The notes under the pieces are model-generated. The model made no database searches, was not told the origin of the DNA, and saw only the letters and a list, made by a program, of their open reading frames with translations. A DNA stretch of 64,000 nucleotides from Flavobacterium piscinae. GTDB taxonomy: Bacteria > Bacteroidota > Bacteroidia > Flavobacteriales > Flavobacteriaceae. Both the position numbers and the translations under genes were made by a program. Below are positions 25,945-35,687 of the stretch, in pieces. The stretch is from contig NZ_SBKQ01000003.1 of assembly GCF_004122145.1 (NCBI RefSeq), positions 124,001 through 188,000 on the forward strand, given 5' to 3'. How positions within the stretch are numbered: the first letter of the stretch is position 1; every line of letters begins with the position of its first letter.

Positions 25945-27792
25945 TTATTCAACCGTAACTGATTTGGCTAAATTTCTTGGTTGGTCTACATTACAACCTC
26001 TCATTACTGCAATGTGATAGGAAAGTAATTGTAATGGTATGGTTGTCAATAAAGGTGAAAGAGCATCTGATGTTTCAGGGATCTCTATCACATGGTCTGC
26101 TAATTCTCTTACTTGTGTATCTCCTTTGGTTACGACCGCAATTATTTTTCCACTTCTGGATTTAATTTCTTGAATGTTACTCACTACTTTATCATAGTGA
26201 CCCATTTTTGGTGCAATTACAACCACAGGCATCGATTCATCAATTAAAGCAATTGGTCCGTGCTTCATTTCTGCCGCAGGATATCCTTCTGCATGAATAT
26301 AGGAAATTTCTTTTAATTTCAAAGCCCCTTCTAATGCTACAGGGAAATTATACCCTCTTCCTAAATACAAACAGTTCGGAGAGTCTTTGTAAATTCCTGC
26401 AATTTCTTTAGCAATATCATTTGTTTCAAGAGCTTCTTCTACTTTTTCCGGAATCATTTCCAATTCTAATAAATAACGATGGTAATCAGAATTTGACATG
26501 GTTCCTTTTGCTTTTGCCAAACGTAAAGCAATAAGGGTTAAAACCGTAATTTGTGTTGTAAATGCTTTTGTGGATGCCACTCCGATTTCCGGACCGGCAT
26601 GTGTGTAGGCTCCTGCATCCGTTTCTCTTGAAATGGACGAACCAACCACGTTACAAACGCCAAAAACAAAAGCTCCGTTTTCTTTAGCTAATTTGATAGC
26701 AGCCAAAGTATCAGCTGTTTCTCCTGATTGAGAAATAGCGACAACAATATCTTTTTTATTGATAATTGGGTTTCTATATCTGAATTCAGATGCATATTCT
26801 ACTTCTACCGGAATTCTGGCAAATTCCTCAAAAATGTATTCTGCGACCAATCCGGCATGCCATGAAGTTCCACAAGCAACGATAATGATACGTTCCGCAT
26901 TTAGGAATTTTTCCAAATTATCTTCCACTCCTGCCATTTGAATAATACCTTTGTTTGAAAGTAATCTTCCGCGATAGGTATCTTTAATTACGTTGGGTTG
27001 CTCATAGATTTCTTTCAACATGAAATGATCGTAGCCGCCTTTTTCAATTTGTTCTAAGTTCATTTTTAACTCTTGAACATAAGGATCTACTAAAGTGTCG
27101 TCTTTAATTTTGCGTACTTTAATAGGTTTGTGTAAACGAACAATTGCCATTTCTTCATCTTCCAAATAGATCGCATTGGAGGTATATTCAATAAATGGAG
27201 AAGCATCGGAAGCTACAAAAAATTCGCCTTCGCCAATTCCAATAGCAAGAGGACTTCCTAATCTAGCTACTACTATTTCGTCAGGTTTATTTTTGTCAAA
27301 AACAGCAATAGCATAAGCTCCAACAACTTGGTTTAAGGCAACTTGAACGGCTTTTCCGAGTTTTAAATTTTCATTTTTCTGAACGTCTTCAATTAAATTA
27401 ACTAAAACTTCGGTGTCAGTATCAGAATGAAATACATAACCTCGTTTCATTAACTCCTTTTTTAAAGGTTCATAATTTTCTATGATACCATTATGAATTA
27501 TTGCAATGTTACCTGAATTTGATAAATGAGGATGTGAATTCACATCATTTGGTACTCCATGCGTAGCCCAACGCGTGTGACCCATTCCAATAGACCCAAA
27601 GAAATTATTATCTTTTGATGACACTTCTTCTAAGTCTGTTACTTTTCCTTTGGTTTTTGAAACCTTGAGGTCTTTGCCATCATGTAGCATGATTCCGGCA
27701 CTGTCATAACCTCTGTACTCTAAACGCTTAAGTCCTTTTATAACAATTGAATAAGCGTCACGTTTTCCAATATATCCAACAATTCCACACAT
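25945..27792 (-). CDS. glmS: glutamine-fructose-6-phosphate aminotransferase (isomerizing)
   Basis: Makes glucosamine 6-phosphate from fructose 6-phosphate and glutamine, the entry step to peptidoglycan and LPS amino sugars. 615 residues. Cys2 of MCGIVGYIG is the glutaminase nucleophile, the class II amidotransferase domain spans about 1-225, and two SIS domains follow (SQSGETADTLAA and LGRGYNFPVALEGALKLKEI). The C-terminal PRNLAKSVTVE is the family signature. It is third in an operon behind a DUF4270 lipoprotein gene, 12 bases away. No glmS ribozyme is expected or seen. Confidence 0.96.
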   Translation of the reverse strand: MCGIVGYIGKRDAYSIVIKGLKRLEYRGYDSAGIMLHDGKDLKVSKTKGKVTDLEEVSSKDNNFFGSIGMGHTRWATHGVPNDVNSHPHLSNSGNIAIIHNGIIENYEPLKKELMKRGYVFHSDTDTEVLVNLIEDVQKNENLKLGKAVQVALNQVVGAYAIAVFDKNKPDEIVVARLGSPLAIGIGEGEFFVASDASPFIEYTSNAIYLEDEEMAIVRLHKPIKVRKIKDDTLVDPYVQELKMNLEQIEKGGYDHFMLKEIYEQPNVIKDTYRGRLLSNKGIIQMAGVEDNLEKFLNAERIIIVACGTSWHAGLVAEYIFEEFARIPVEVEYASEFRYRNPIINKKDIVVAISQSGETADTLAAIKLAKENGAFVFGVCNVVGSSISRETDAGAYTHAGPEIGVASTKAFTTQITVLTLIALRLAKAKGTMSNSDYHRYLLELEMIPEKVEEALETNDIAKEIAGIYKDSPNCLYLGRGYNFPVALEGALKLKEISYIHAEGYPAAEMKHGPIALIDESMPVVVIAPKMGHYDKVVSNIQEIKSRSGKIIAVVTKGDTQVRELADHVIEIPETSDALSPLLTTIPLQLLSYHIAVMRGCNVDQPRNLAKSVTVE

Positions 27793-27804
27793 AATTTTAA
27801 CTAT

Positions 27805-29448
27805 TTAGTCAGGTTTAGTATAGTAAATTTCTAATTTTAATCTTTTTTCCAAAGGTACAGAAGATTTACTTCCGTACAACACCGTCCCCAAAGGATTCAT
27901 AATAGAAGCAATAGGTACGTCGCTTATACCACTTGTCGTTGAGTTTTTTAATTTATAATTTCCAACATTTGCAATGTCTTCCGTTACAACTAAACCTAAC
28001 TGTACGTTAGTAGAATCTGGGTTTTTTAATAAATTTGAAATATGATTTGTTATTCTAATTTTGTACATAACTCCCTTTTCATCTTCTATTCTGATTATAC
28101 CATCATGGACAGATTTACCAAATTTAGGTTTACTAGCATTCACAGTAAAATCGTTTACATAATCTATTAGTGCTCTTTTATTTTTCAAATCATATAAATA
28201 TATTCTTCTTGGTTCATTATTATCTCCCATAATATCACGATCGATTCTGAAAGTTAAATTAGCTTCATTAATCAACCATCTATTAGAACGATATTCCTCT
28301 AACTCGGCCGATTCGCCATTTTCATCACGGTTAAATAAATTAATTACAGCCATAGAACCAGGTCCTCCATGCATATATAACCGTTCATCTCCTTGAGTCG
28401 TGTTAGTAGAATTTAATATATTCGTATAATTGGTTGTTCTATCTTGATCTATCAAACTGACTGTATTTCCACTTAAATTAATATCTAATATTTTATTTGT
28501 TCTTTCAACTACATTTGTTCCGTTAACATTTGTCTCTTTATCTTCCTTATATTTTATGCTTAATTTTCCTCCGGCAAAATTAAGCATTGCTAAACCATTA
28601 CCATTTGGTTCTACGTCTGAAGCTTCAACTTTAAAATACAAACCTCGAAAATAATCTTTAAATACGTTATTGTTGATTAGCTTGTTTTGATTGTAGCCCC
28701 CAATAATTTTCTTTTGAAAAAAGTCTTTATTCAAATTTAGATAAATTCCGGGTGCTAATTTGGTTGTTTGAAACTCACCTTCTTCATCGACATTAATGAC
28801 ACTAATTTCAGAATTATCAAAAAAGAATTGATCATTTTCGGCAATATCTAATGCATTATTCAATCGTTCTCCACCTAGTATAGAAGTCCCATCAGCTGAT
28901 GCCCCTCTTTTATTATTTTCGAAGTCAACTAATTGATCAGAATAATATTTTTGTGCTTCTGTAAACTGAGTGTTTGGATCAAAATCCCTAAGAAAGTATC
29001 CGTTTTCAAAAACACTTAATTTTAATTTTGATGTTCCATAAACTGAATCAATTGTGTAACTAGTAATACCTTCATCATCAGTTATACCTTTATTACTGAA
29101 ATATGGAATATAAAGTGTTACCTCCTCTATCATTGGAGGATTGTTAATCATAGTAAATGCTGGAACAGTTGTAGGAAGAGACAACTGGGTCACAAAATGA
29201 GCCGTAGTTCTACCAAATGCCGTGTTATGATAAATCCCTAAAGGATTAACCGTTAAATTATTGGTTTGTACAGCTCCTAAATCTTGGTTAAAAGCAATTA
29301 CGGTAGCGTTTTGATCTTTTATTCCAAATTGAAAGTGATCATCGCCAATCACATTACCCCCTATTGTATTAAACTCCTTGTCACATGAAAAAAGTGATAA
29401 AAAAAGTACTGCAATAGAAGTATATTGAATTATTTTTTTTGAAATCAT
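27805..29448 (-). CDS. DUF4270 family lipoprotein
   Basis: 547 residues. Lipoprotein signal ending SLFSC (Cys22), then DKEFNTIGGNVIGDDHFQF, the usual opening of DUF4270 proteins of Bacteroidota. The body is strand-rich with repeated Asn/Asp loops. Function is unknown; the family is surface or periplasmic. The order glycogen-synthase-like gene, DUF4270, glmS with 16- and 12-base gaps indicates one operon, which hints at an envelope-biogenesis role but does not prove one. Confidence 0.88.
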   Translation of the reverse strand: MISKKIIQYTSIAVLFLSLFSCDKEFNTIGGNVIGDDHFQFGIKDQNATVIAFNQDLGAVQTNNLTVNPLGIYHNTAFGRTTAHFVTQLSLPTTVPAFTMINNPPMIEEVTLYIPYFSNKGITDDEGITSYTIDSVYGTSKLKLSVFENGYFLRDFDPNTQFTEAQKYYSDQLVDFENNKRGASADGTSILGGERLNNALDIAENDQFFFDNSEISVINVDEEGEFQTTKLAPGIYLNLNKDFFQKKIIGGYNQNKLINNNVFKDYFRGLYFKVEASDVEPNGNGLAMLNFAGGKLSIKYKEDKETNVNGTNVVERTNKILDINLSGNTVSLIDQDRTTNYTNILNSTNTTQGDERLYMHGGPGSMAVINLFNRDENGESAELEEYRSNRWLINEANLTFRIDRDIMGDNNEPRRIYLYDLKNKRALIDYVNDFTVNASKPKFGKSVHDGIIRIEDEKGVMYKIRITNHISNLLKNPDSTNVQLGLVVTEDIANVGNYKLKNSTTSGISDVPIASIMNPLGTVLYGSKSSVPLEKRLKLEIYYTKPD

Positions 29449-29464
29449 TTGTAATAAATAAAAT

Positions 29465-30271
29465 TTAAAGAACCTTGTTTTTATAGAAATTAGTATAATG
29501 TTCTGGATATTCCTCTTTCGGGATGAAAGGTAAAAAAGGTTTTCCTGAAGCTTCTATAAATTTTGTTAAACTTGAAGATAAATTTTCAGAGGCAATTATC
29601 ACAGCATCAGAATTTTCTACCGAAGCTTTAATCAAATTTTCATAATTTGGTAGTTCTAATACCGAAACTGATTCATGAGGAACTCCATCAAATTTAATTT
29701 TATTAATCAGTTCCATGTCTAAGTTACCTTCAAAAGTTTGGGCGTAAACGGATGTCACAATTTTCGTGTCCGAAAAAAGAGCTTCGTCTTTGTAGTAATG
29801 TTTCATGTAAATAGGCAATAATGAAGCTAACCAACCGTGTACATGAATAATATCCGGAACCCAATTTAATTTTTTTACTGTTTCAACCACTCCTTTGGCA
29901 AAAAAGATAGCTCTTTCGTCATTATCTGCGTATAATTTTCCGTCTTCATCAGTAAAAGTTGCTTTCCGTTTAAAATACTCATCATTGTCAATAAAATAAA
30001 CCTGAATTCTTTCTTTAGGAATGGAAGCAACTTTAATAATCAAAGGCATATCTAAATCATTCACCACCAAATTCATTCCAGACAACCTGATTACCTCATG
30101 CAATTGATGTCTTCTCTCATTAATATTTCCATATCTTGGCATGAAAATTCGTATTTGACCACCCAAATCATTGACCATTTTGGGAACATCATACGACATG
30201 ATTGACACTTCATTTTCTGCTAAATAAGGCACTACCTCAGATGATACATACAATATCCTCTTATCCTCCAT
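29465..30271 (-). CDS. glycogen/starch synthase-like protein, N-terminal domain only
   Basis: 268 residues matching the N-terminal Rossmann half of GT5 glycogen synthases: RILYVSSEVVPYLA, IRIFMPRYGNINERR, and PDIIHVHGWLASLLPIYMK. Two catalytic features are missing. The ADP-glucose binding KTGGL motif is replaced (text after EVVPYLA reads ENEVSIMSYD), and the whole C-terminal GT-B domain is absent (family proteins are ~475 residues). So it is probably not an active glycogen synthase; it may be a regulatory or sugar-binding protein. First gene of the operon with DUF4270 and glmS, divergent from panC. Confidence 0.85.
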   Translation of the reverse strand: MEDKRILYVSSEVVPYLAENEVSIMSYDVPKMVNDLGGQIRIFMPRYGNINERRHQLHEVIRLSGMNLVVNDLDMPLIIKVASIPKERIQVYFIDNDEYFKRKATFTDEDGKLYADNDERAIFFAKGVVETVKKLNWVPDIIHVHGWLASLLPIYMKHYYKDEALFSDTKIVTSVYAQTFEGNLDMELINKIKFDGVPHESVSVLELPNYENLIKASVENSDAVIIASENLSSSLTKFIEASGKPFLPFIPKEEYPEHYTNFYKNKVL

Positions 30272-30308
30272 ACGTTTTGAACTTTATCGTTTAGGTTTTT
30301 AAAGCATG

Positions 30309-30316
30309 CAAAATTA
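30309..30316 (-). promoter_or_regulatory. -7 box for the glgA-like/DUF4270/glmS operon
   Basis: CAAAATTA reads TAATTTTG on the minus strand, an exact match; predicted leader about 32 bases. A -33 element is not convincing. Confidence 0.55.
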
Positions 30317-30348
30317 CAAAATTTTATGCAGATATTTAAGTAAAATAG

Positions 30349-30356
30349 TAAGTTTG
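30349..30356 (+). promoter_or_regulatory. -7 box for panC
   Basis: TAAGTTTG matches the consensus and is followed by CACC. ATG of panC is 23 bases downstream. Confidence 0.5.
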
Positions 30357-30378
30357 CACCGAAACAAATAAAAAATAT

Positions 30379-31227
30379 ATGCTCATTTTCAACAAACAAA
30401 CCGATCTTAAAGCCTATTTATTTCCTTTTTTGGCTTCAAAAACCACCATCGGATTTGTACCTACTATGGGAGCACTGCACGACGGACACCTGTCGTTACT
30501 CAGAAAAGCACTACAAGAAAATGAAATCGTTGTGATGAGTATATTTGTAAATCCTACGCAATTTAACAATGCCGAAGATCTAGAAAAATATCCCCGCACA
30601 CTAGAAAGAGATGTAAAGAAAATTGCAACAATAAGCAATAAAATAATAGTTTTTGCTCCATCTGTTGATGATATTTACGAGGGAAATACTGTTTCAGAAT
30701 CGTTTGATTATGATGGTTTAGAACATCAAATGGAAGGTAAACACCGACCGGGACATTTTGACGGAGTTGGAACAATTGTAAAACGATTATTTGAAATCGT
30801 TCAACCTACCAATTCCTATTTCGGCGAAAAAGATTTTCAACAATTACAGATTATCAAAAAATTAGTTCAGAAATATAAAATACCGGTAAATGTCATTGGT
30901 TGTCCAATCCATCGTGAAAAAAACGGTTTAGCCATGAGTTCACGAAACGAACGTTTATCAGTCACAGAAAAAGAAGAAGCCGCATTGATTTTCAAAACAT
31001 TAACCGCTTCTAAAAAAATGTTTGGCACGAAATCTGCTAATGAAGTTTCGAATTTTGTTAAAAAAACATTTGAAAATTATCCGAAATTCTCATTGGAATA
31101 TTTTCAAATTGCCGATGAAGCCACGTTAAAACCTTGTTTACGCAGATCGAAAAACAAAAAATACCGTGCTTTTATTGCTGTTTTTGTTAACAACATTCGA
31201 TTGATTGATACTATTTCATTAAATTAA
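30379..31227 (+). CDS. panC: pantothenate synthetase (pantoate-beta-alanine ligase)
   Basis: ATP-dependent ligation of pantoate and beta-alanine, last step of pantothenate (vitamin B5, coenzyme A precursor) synthesis. 282 residues. Motifs: [15 protein letters not shown] with the HxGH nucleotide-binding signature, [11 protein letters not shown], and the KMSKS-equivalent MSSRNERLS. The next gene, panD, supplies its beta-alanine. Confidence 0.95.
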   Translation: MLIFNKQTDLKAYLFPFLASKTTIGFVPTMGALHDGHLSLLRKALQENEIVVMSIFVNPTQFNNAEDLEKYPRTLERDVKKIATISNKIIVFAPSVDDIYEGNTVSESFDYDGLEHQMEGKHRPGHFDGVGTIVKRLFEIVQPTNSYFGEKDFQQLQIIKKLVQKYKIPVNVIGCPIHREKNGLAMSSRNERLSVTEKEEAALIFKTLTASKKMFGTKSANEVSNFVKKTFENYPKFSLEYFQIADEATLKPCLRRSKNKKYRAFIAVFVNNIRLIDTISLN

Positions 31228-31228
31228 T

Positions 31229-31236
31229 TACCTTTG
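31229..31236 (+). promoter_or_regulatory. -7 box immediately before panD
   Basis: TACCTTTG, exact consensus, followed by CACC and the panD ATG at 31241. Predicted transcript start coincides with the ATG. It starts one base after the panC stop codon, so panD may be expressed both from its own start and by readthrough. Confidence 0.5.
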
Positions 31237-31240
31237 CACC

Positions 31241-31591
31241 ATGCAAATTCAAGTTGTAAAATCCAAGATTCACCGTGTTAAGGTGACTGGAGCAGATTTA
31301 AATTACATCGGTAGTATTACTATCGACGAGGCCCTCATGGAAGCTTCCAATCTTGTGGAAGGTGAAAAAGTTGCTATCGTGAACATAAACAATGGCGAAC
31401 GATTAGAAACCTATGTAATTAAGGGAAATCGCAATAGCGGCGAAATTACTTTGAATGGTCCGGCCGCAAGAAAAGTGCAAAAAGGAGATATTATAATCAT
31501 TATAGCCTACGGAATTCTTGATTTTGAGGAAGCAAAAACTTTCAAACCAGCCTTGGTTTTTCCTAATGAAAACGATAATTCGTTGACCTAA
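31241..31591 (+). CDS. panD: aspartate 1-decarboxylase
   Basis: Pyruvoyl-dependent enzyme making beta-alanine from aspartate. 116 residues synthesised as a proenzyme that cleaves itself between Gly24 and Ser25 (YIGSITID), the Ser becoming the pyruvoyl group. The [21 protein letters not shown] and [16 protein letters not shown] segments are family hallmarks. No separate PanZ/PanM-type activator is visible nearby. Confidence 0.95.
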   Translation: MQIQVVKSKIHRVKVTGADLNYIGSITIDEALMEASNLVEGEKVAIVNINNGERLETYVIKGNRNSGEITLNGPAARKVQKGDIIIIIAYGILDFEEAKTFKPALVFPNENDNSLT

Positions 31592-31595
31592 TCCC

Positions 31596-32558
31596 TTGAA
31601 ACAAAAAATCGGCAAATGGCTTTCAATTCTTCTCCCAATTTTATTGGGATTGGCATTAGTTATTTATACTTACAATAAATTTACTCCGGAACAATTAGAA
31701 GAAATTAAACTGCAATTTAAAAATGCAGATTATTTCTATATTTATATCTCGTTGCTAATTAGTGCAGTGGCTTTGTGGTCAAGAGGTTATCGATGGAGAT
31801 ACACCTTGGAACATTTGGGTTATAAACCAAAAATTTCTACAAATGTAATGGCTGTTTGCATTGGCTATTTCATCAACATGTCGATTCCGCGTTCTGGCGA
31901 AGTTTCTAGGGCTTTGATTCTAAAAAAATATGAGGATGTTCCGTTTGATAAAGCCTTCGGTACCATCATTGCTGAAAGAGTAGTCGATACTTTTTTTCTA
32001 TTATCATTTATTGGATTAGCTTTTTTTCTGGAATTTGATGTTTTAAAAGCATTTGTTTTAGATAAAATTCCATTCCAAAAATTAATGTTTATTATAGGAA
32101 TTGGTGTGACTTTATTGATAAGTGTTATTTTGATGTTTCGCTATTCTAAGTTTAAATTAATCCAAACTATAAAACAAAAAATTTCCGGTTTATTGGATGG
32201 TGTTTTCAGCATCTGGCAAATGGAGAAAAAATGGGCTTTCCTATTTCACTCATTACTGATTTGGGCCAGTTATTTTTTTATGTTTTACATTACCATTTTT
32301 GCCCTACCCGAAACAAGTGACTTGACTTTAAGTACTGTTGTCATTTCTTTTATAGTGGGTGGACTTGCCATCACATTAACCAATTCCGGTTTTGGAGCCT
32401 ATCCGTTTTTGATGGCAGAAATTCTTTTATTGTATAATGTTCCTGAAACAGCCGGAACCGCGTTTGGTTGGTTGGTATGGACTTCGCAAACACTTATGGT
32501 TGTCCTTTTAGGTACTCTTTCATTTTTATTGCTTCCCATTTTAAACAAAAACAAATAA
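31596..32558 (+). CDS. lysylphosphatidylglycerol synthase-type/UPF0104 membrane protein
   Basis: 320 residues, TTG start at 31596, four bases after the panD stop. About eight membrane-spanning segments, an internal SRGYRWRYTLEHLGYKP loop and the conserved segment FINMSIPRSGEVSRALILKK characteristic of the flippase-like UPF0104/DUF2156-less family. It resembles the transmembrane half of MprF but lacks the aminoacyl-transferase domain, so lipid flipping or export is a guess. The TTG is favoured because QKIGKWLSILLPILLGLAL begins right after it and no ATG is close. Confidence 0.85.
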   Translation: MKQKIGKWLSILLPILLGLALVIYTYNKFTPEQLEEIKLQFKNADYFYIYISLLISAVALWSRGYRWRYTLEHLGYKPKISTNVMAVCIGYFINMSIPRSGEVSRALILKKYEDVPFDKAFGTIIAERVVDTFFLLSFIGLAFFLEFDVLKAFVLDKIPFQKLMFIIGIGVTLLISVILMFRYSKFKLIQTIKQKISGLLDGVFSIWQMEKKWAFLFHSLLIWASYFFMFYITIFALPETSDLTLSTVVISFIVGGLAITLTNSGFGAYPFLMAEILLLYNVPETAGTAFGWLVWTSQTLMVVLLGTLSFLLLPILNKNK

Positions 32559-32619
32559 TTTACTATCTTGCTTTCGAAAAAATTGAAGTGAATCACTTCA
32601 TTTCCAAAACCGAAAACAG

Positions 32620-33768
32620 ATGAAATTAGTTCAAATTATTGCCGTTTTATTTTTTGCATTGAGTGGTTATGCTCAAAAAACAGTAGAAACCTTTTCTTCT
32701 CAAAAACTAGGTGGAGATCGCGACATTTATATAACGCTTCCTCCTTCATACGAAAAAGATAATAATCAAAAATTTCCGTTGTTGTTGGTTTTGGATGGTG
32801 AATATTTATTCGAGCCATTTCAAGGTGCTTTAAAATTTGGAAATTATTGGGATGATTTACCTGAAGTGATTTTAGTGGGGATTTCTCAAAACAAACAAGA
32901 AGAACGATACGCAGATAGTGAGTATGATGAAGAAAGTGGCTTACCCATTGAAACAGGTGCTAATTTTTTTGATTTTATCGGTACAGAATTAATGCCTTAT
33001 TTACAAAAAACCTATCGAGTTGCTCCTTTTAAAATTATTGCCGGACATGACACTACCGCTGGTTTTATAAACTTCTTTTTATATAAAGATAATCCCATAT
33101 TTGATGCATTTATTTCATTAAGCCCAGAACTAGCTTTAGATATGGAAAACCGTATTCCGGAACGATTAAATGCCATTGCAAAACCAATCTATTATTATCA
33201 ATCTACTGCAGATGGTGATTTGAAAAAAATTCAAAAACAAACAAAAGAATTAGATGAAAAAGTAAAAGTTATTCAAAAAGAAACGTTGAATTATAAATTT
33301 GATGAATTCATTGGTGCTTCACATTACTCACTCGTTCTACATTCTATACCAAATGCTTTATATCAATTTTTTGCCGTTTATCAGCCGATAACAACCAATG
33401 AATTCAACGATAAAATTGTAAAGTTAGAATACGGTTATGTTGAGTATTTAAAAGAAAAATATAACACCTTAGAAAAAACACTTAACATTCAAATGCCCAT
33501 TCGTTTAAATGATTTTAGAGCAATAGAAGCCGCTATTGTCAAGAATAAAATGTATAATGAATTCGATGAATTAGCCATTTTGGCAGACAAACATTATGGA
33601 AAATCAATGTTGTCGGATTATTATATGGCTCAAATGTATGAACGCAAAGAAGATTATAAAAGAGCTCAGAAAAAATACTTAAGTGCTTTTCAGAAGGAAC
33701 CAATTGGTGAATTGACCAAAGATATGATGTATGACAAATCGGAAGAAATGAAGCAATTAATGAACTAA
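32620..33768 (+). CDS. exported alpha/beta-hydrolase-fold protein, esterase-like (Fes/esterase D type)
   Basis: 382 residues with a signal peptide (MKLVQIIAVLFFALSGYAQ). The segment FPLLLVLDGEYLFEPFQG is the family opening and the C-terminal third contains TPR-like helices (YYMAQMYERKEDYKRAQKKY). Where esterases have GxSxG with the nucleophilic Ser, this reads AGHDTTAGF, putting Asp at the nucleophile position. It may be a non-enzymatic binding protein or use an Asp nucleophile. Its stop is immediately followed by radA. Confidence 0.82.
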   Translation: MKLVQIIAVLFFALSGYAQKTVETFSSQKLGGDRDIYITLPPSYEKDNNQKFPLLLVLDGEYLFEPFQGALKFGNYWDDLPEVILVGISQNKQEERYADSEYDEESGLPIETGANFFDFIGTELMPYLQKTYRVAPFKIIAGHDTTAGFINFFLYKDNPIFDAFISLSPELALDMENRIPERLNAIAKPIYYYQSTADGDLKKIQKQTKELDEKVKVIQKETLNYKFDEFIGASHYSLVLHSIPNALYQFFAVYQPITTNEFNDKIVKLEYGYVEYLKEKYNTLEKTLNIQMPIRLNDFRAIEAAIVKNKMYNEFDELAILADKHYGKSMLSDYYMAQMYERKEDYKRAQKKYLSAFQKEPIGELTKDMMYDKSEEMKQLMN

Positions 33769-35127
33769 ATGGCTAAAATTAAAACCTCCTTTTTTTGTCA
33801 AAATTGCGGCTCACAATATTCTAAGTGGCAAGGTCAATGTAACGCTTGCAAAGAATGGAACACTATCGTTGAAGAAGTAATTCAAAAAGAAGAAAAAACC
33901 AGTTGGAAGCCCACTTCTGAAGTAAAAAAAACTCCAAAACCCCTTCGTATTAAAGATATTGATTCCACTCAAGAAATTCGTCTGGATACTTCAGACGGCG
34001 AATTGAATCGAGTGCTTGGTGGCGGATTAGTGCCCGGCTCTTTGACTCTTTTGGGCGGCGAACCAGGTATTGGAAAAAGTACGCTTTTATTACAAATTGC
34101 TTTAAAATTACCTTATAAAACCTTATATGTTTCCGGAGAAGAAAGCCAGAAACAAATCAAAATGCGTGCGGAGCGAATTGAAAACCGATTTGAAAACTGT
34201 TTTATTCTTACGGAAACTAAAACACAAAACATCTTCAAACAAATTCAGGAAATGGAACCGGAGATAGTCATCATCGATTCCATTCAAACCTTACATACCG
34301 ATTATATTGAATCGACTGCCGGAAGTATTTCGCAAATCCGCGAATGTACCGCAGAACTCATCAAATTTGCCAAAGAAACGAATGTCCCAGTGCTTTTGAT
34401 TGGTCACATTACGAAAGACGGAACCATTGCCGGTCCAAAAATTTTAGAACACATGGTGGATACCGTTCTGCAATTCGAAGGCGACCGCAATCACGTGTAC
34501 CGAATTTTACGTTCACTCAAAAACCGTTTTGGTTCTACCGCCGAAATCGGCATTTATGAAATGCAAGGTTCCGGTTTGCGTGAAGTCGCCAATCCATCCG
34601 AAATACTGATTTCGCATAAAAACGAAGAACTGTCCGGAACTGCCATCGCTTCTACGTTAGAAGGTATGCGACCGCTGATGATAGAGATTCAAGCGTTAGT
34701 CAGCACCGCAGTTTATGGTACACCTCAACGCAGTACGACAGGATACAATGCCAAACGGCTCAATATGATTTTGGCGGTTTTAGAAAAACGAGCCGGATTT
34801 CGTTTGGGAGCAAAAGACGTTTTTTTGAATGTGACCGGCGGAATTTCTGTCGATGATCCGGCGATTGATTTAGCTGTAGTTGCTGCCATTCTATCCTCCA
34901 ATGAAGACATTCCGGTGGGGAAAGATTTTTGCTTTGCCGGAGAAGTAGGTTTAGCCGGAGAAATTCGTCCCGTGAACCGTGTGGAACAACGTATTTTGGA
35001 AGCGGAAAAATTAGGTTTTTCGACCATCTTTGTTTCGAAATACAATAAAATTTCGTTGAAAGAAACCTTGATTCAAGTGAAATTAGTGGCGAAGATTGAA
35101 GATGTGGTAAGCGAACTATTTGGCTAA
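33769..35127 (+). CDS. radA: DNA repair protein RadA
   Basis: RecA-like branch-migration ATPase acting in recombination and repair. 452 residues. A zinc finger (C10, C13, C24, C27), Walker A GGEPGIGKST at 96-105, the RadA-specific KNRFG motif at 251-255, and a C-terminal Lon-protease-like domain (VNVTGGISVDDPAIDLA, FAGEVGLAGEIRPVNR). ATG abuts the esterase-like gene's stop. The final codons (LFG-stop) and following bases are repeated about 720 bases downstream, bounding a small cassette. Confidence 0.96.
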   Translation: MAKIKTSFFCQNCGSQYSKWQGQCNACKEWNTIVEEVIQKEEKTSWKPTSEVKKTPKPLRIKDIDSTQEIRLDTSDGELNRVLGGGLVPGSLTLLGGEPGIGKSTLLLQIALKLPYKTLYVSGEESQKQIKMRAERIENRFENCFILTETKTQNIFKQIQEMEPEIVIIDSIQTLHTDYIESTAGSISQIRECTAELIKFAKETNVPVLLIGHITKDGTIAGPKILEHMVDTVLQFEGDRNHVYRILRSLKNRFGSTAEIGIYEMQGSGLREVANPSEILISHKNEELSGTAIASTLEGMRPLMIEIQALVSTAVYGTPQRSTTGYNAKRLNMILAVLEKRAGFRLGAKDVFLNVTGGISVDDPAIDLAVVAAILSSNEDIPVGKDFCFAGEVGLAGEIRPVNRVEQRILEAEKLGFSTIFVSKYNKISLKETLIQVKLVAKIEDVVSELFG

Positions 35128-35156
35128 AAAATATCTTTTGAAAGCATATCAGGAAA
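35117..35156 (+). repeat. left direct repeat bounding the accessory cassette
   Basis: Forty bases covering the last codons of radA, its stop, and a sequence equal to the first codons of the metalloprotease gene (TTGAAAGCATATCA). 36 of 40 positions match the copy at 35839. Confidence 0.8.
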
Positions 35157-35190
35157 CGAAAGGATACCAAAGTTTGATAAATTTAAAATT

Positions 35191-35673
35191 ATGGAAATTA
35201 AACTAATTAAAGAACAGTTTTCAAATGAAAAGATATTCAATAAAATCATTCCTAAAATAATTGAATGGGATAATTCTGATTTACATGGAAGAGGATTGTA
35301 TAAAAAGATGGAAAAGTATGCGTATATTGAGTTAAAAATATCTGTCAATATTAAAGAATCATTTGTTTCAACTATTGAATGGAATGAGGACTTAATCCCA
35401 TTAGAATTTTCAGAAACCGTAATAGATGTATTAAACTTTTTTATTTCATTAGTAAAAGTTTTGAAAAATGAAGACATGTACTTCAAAGTTGAAATGATTG
35501 ATGGAGGCTACAGCCCTGTTGATTCTACCAATAAATTATATGAAATAGCAACTATTTTTGCAATTCTTGATTGTTTTGATAGTTCAGATAGAATTATCAC
35601 AAAACTAGACATAGAAAGAATTGAAAAAATCAAAAAAGTGTATTCTAAGTTCCCAAAAAATAGTAACCCTTAA
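35191..35673 (+). CDS. hypothetical cassette protein
   Basis: 160 residues beginning MEIKLIKEQFSNEKIF. It is acidic and mixed alpha/beta, with the segment WDNSDLHGRGLYKKMEKYAY and a helical C-terminus. I do not recognise a family; size and composition recall polymorphic-toxin immunity proteins, but that is only an impression. The gene is AT-rich compared with radA and lies between two 40-bp direct repeats, so it appears to have been inserted between radA and the metalloprotease gene. Confidence 0.7.
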   Translation: MEIKLIKEQFSNEKIFNKIIPKIIEWDNSDLHGRGLYKKMEKYAYIELKISVNIKESFVSTIEWNEDLIPLEFSETVIDVLNFFISLVKVLKNEDMYFKVEMIDGGYSPVDSTNKLYEIATIFAILDCFDSSDRIITKLDIERIEKIKKVYSKFPKNSNP

Positions 35674-35687
35674 GTATATAAAATACT

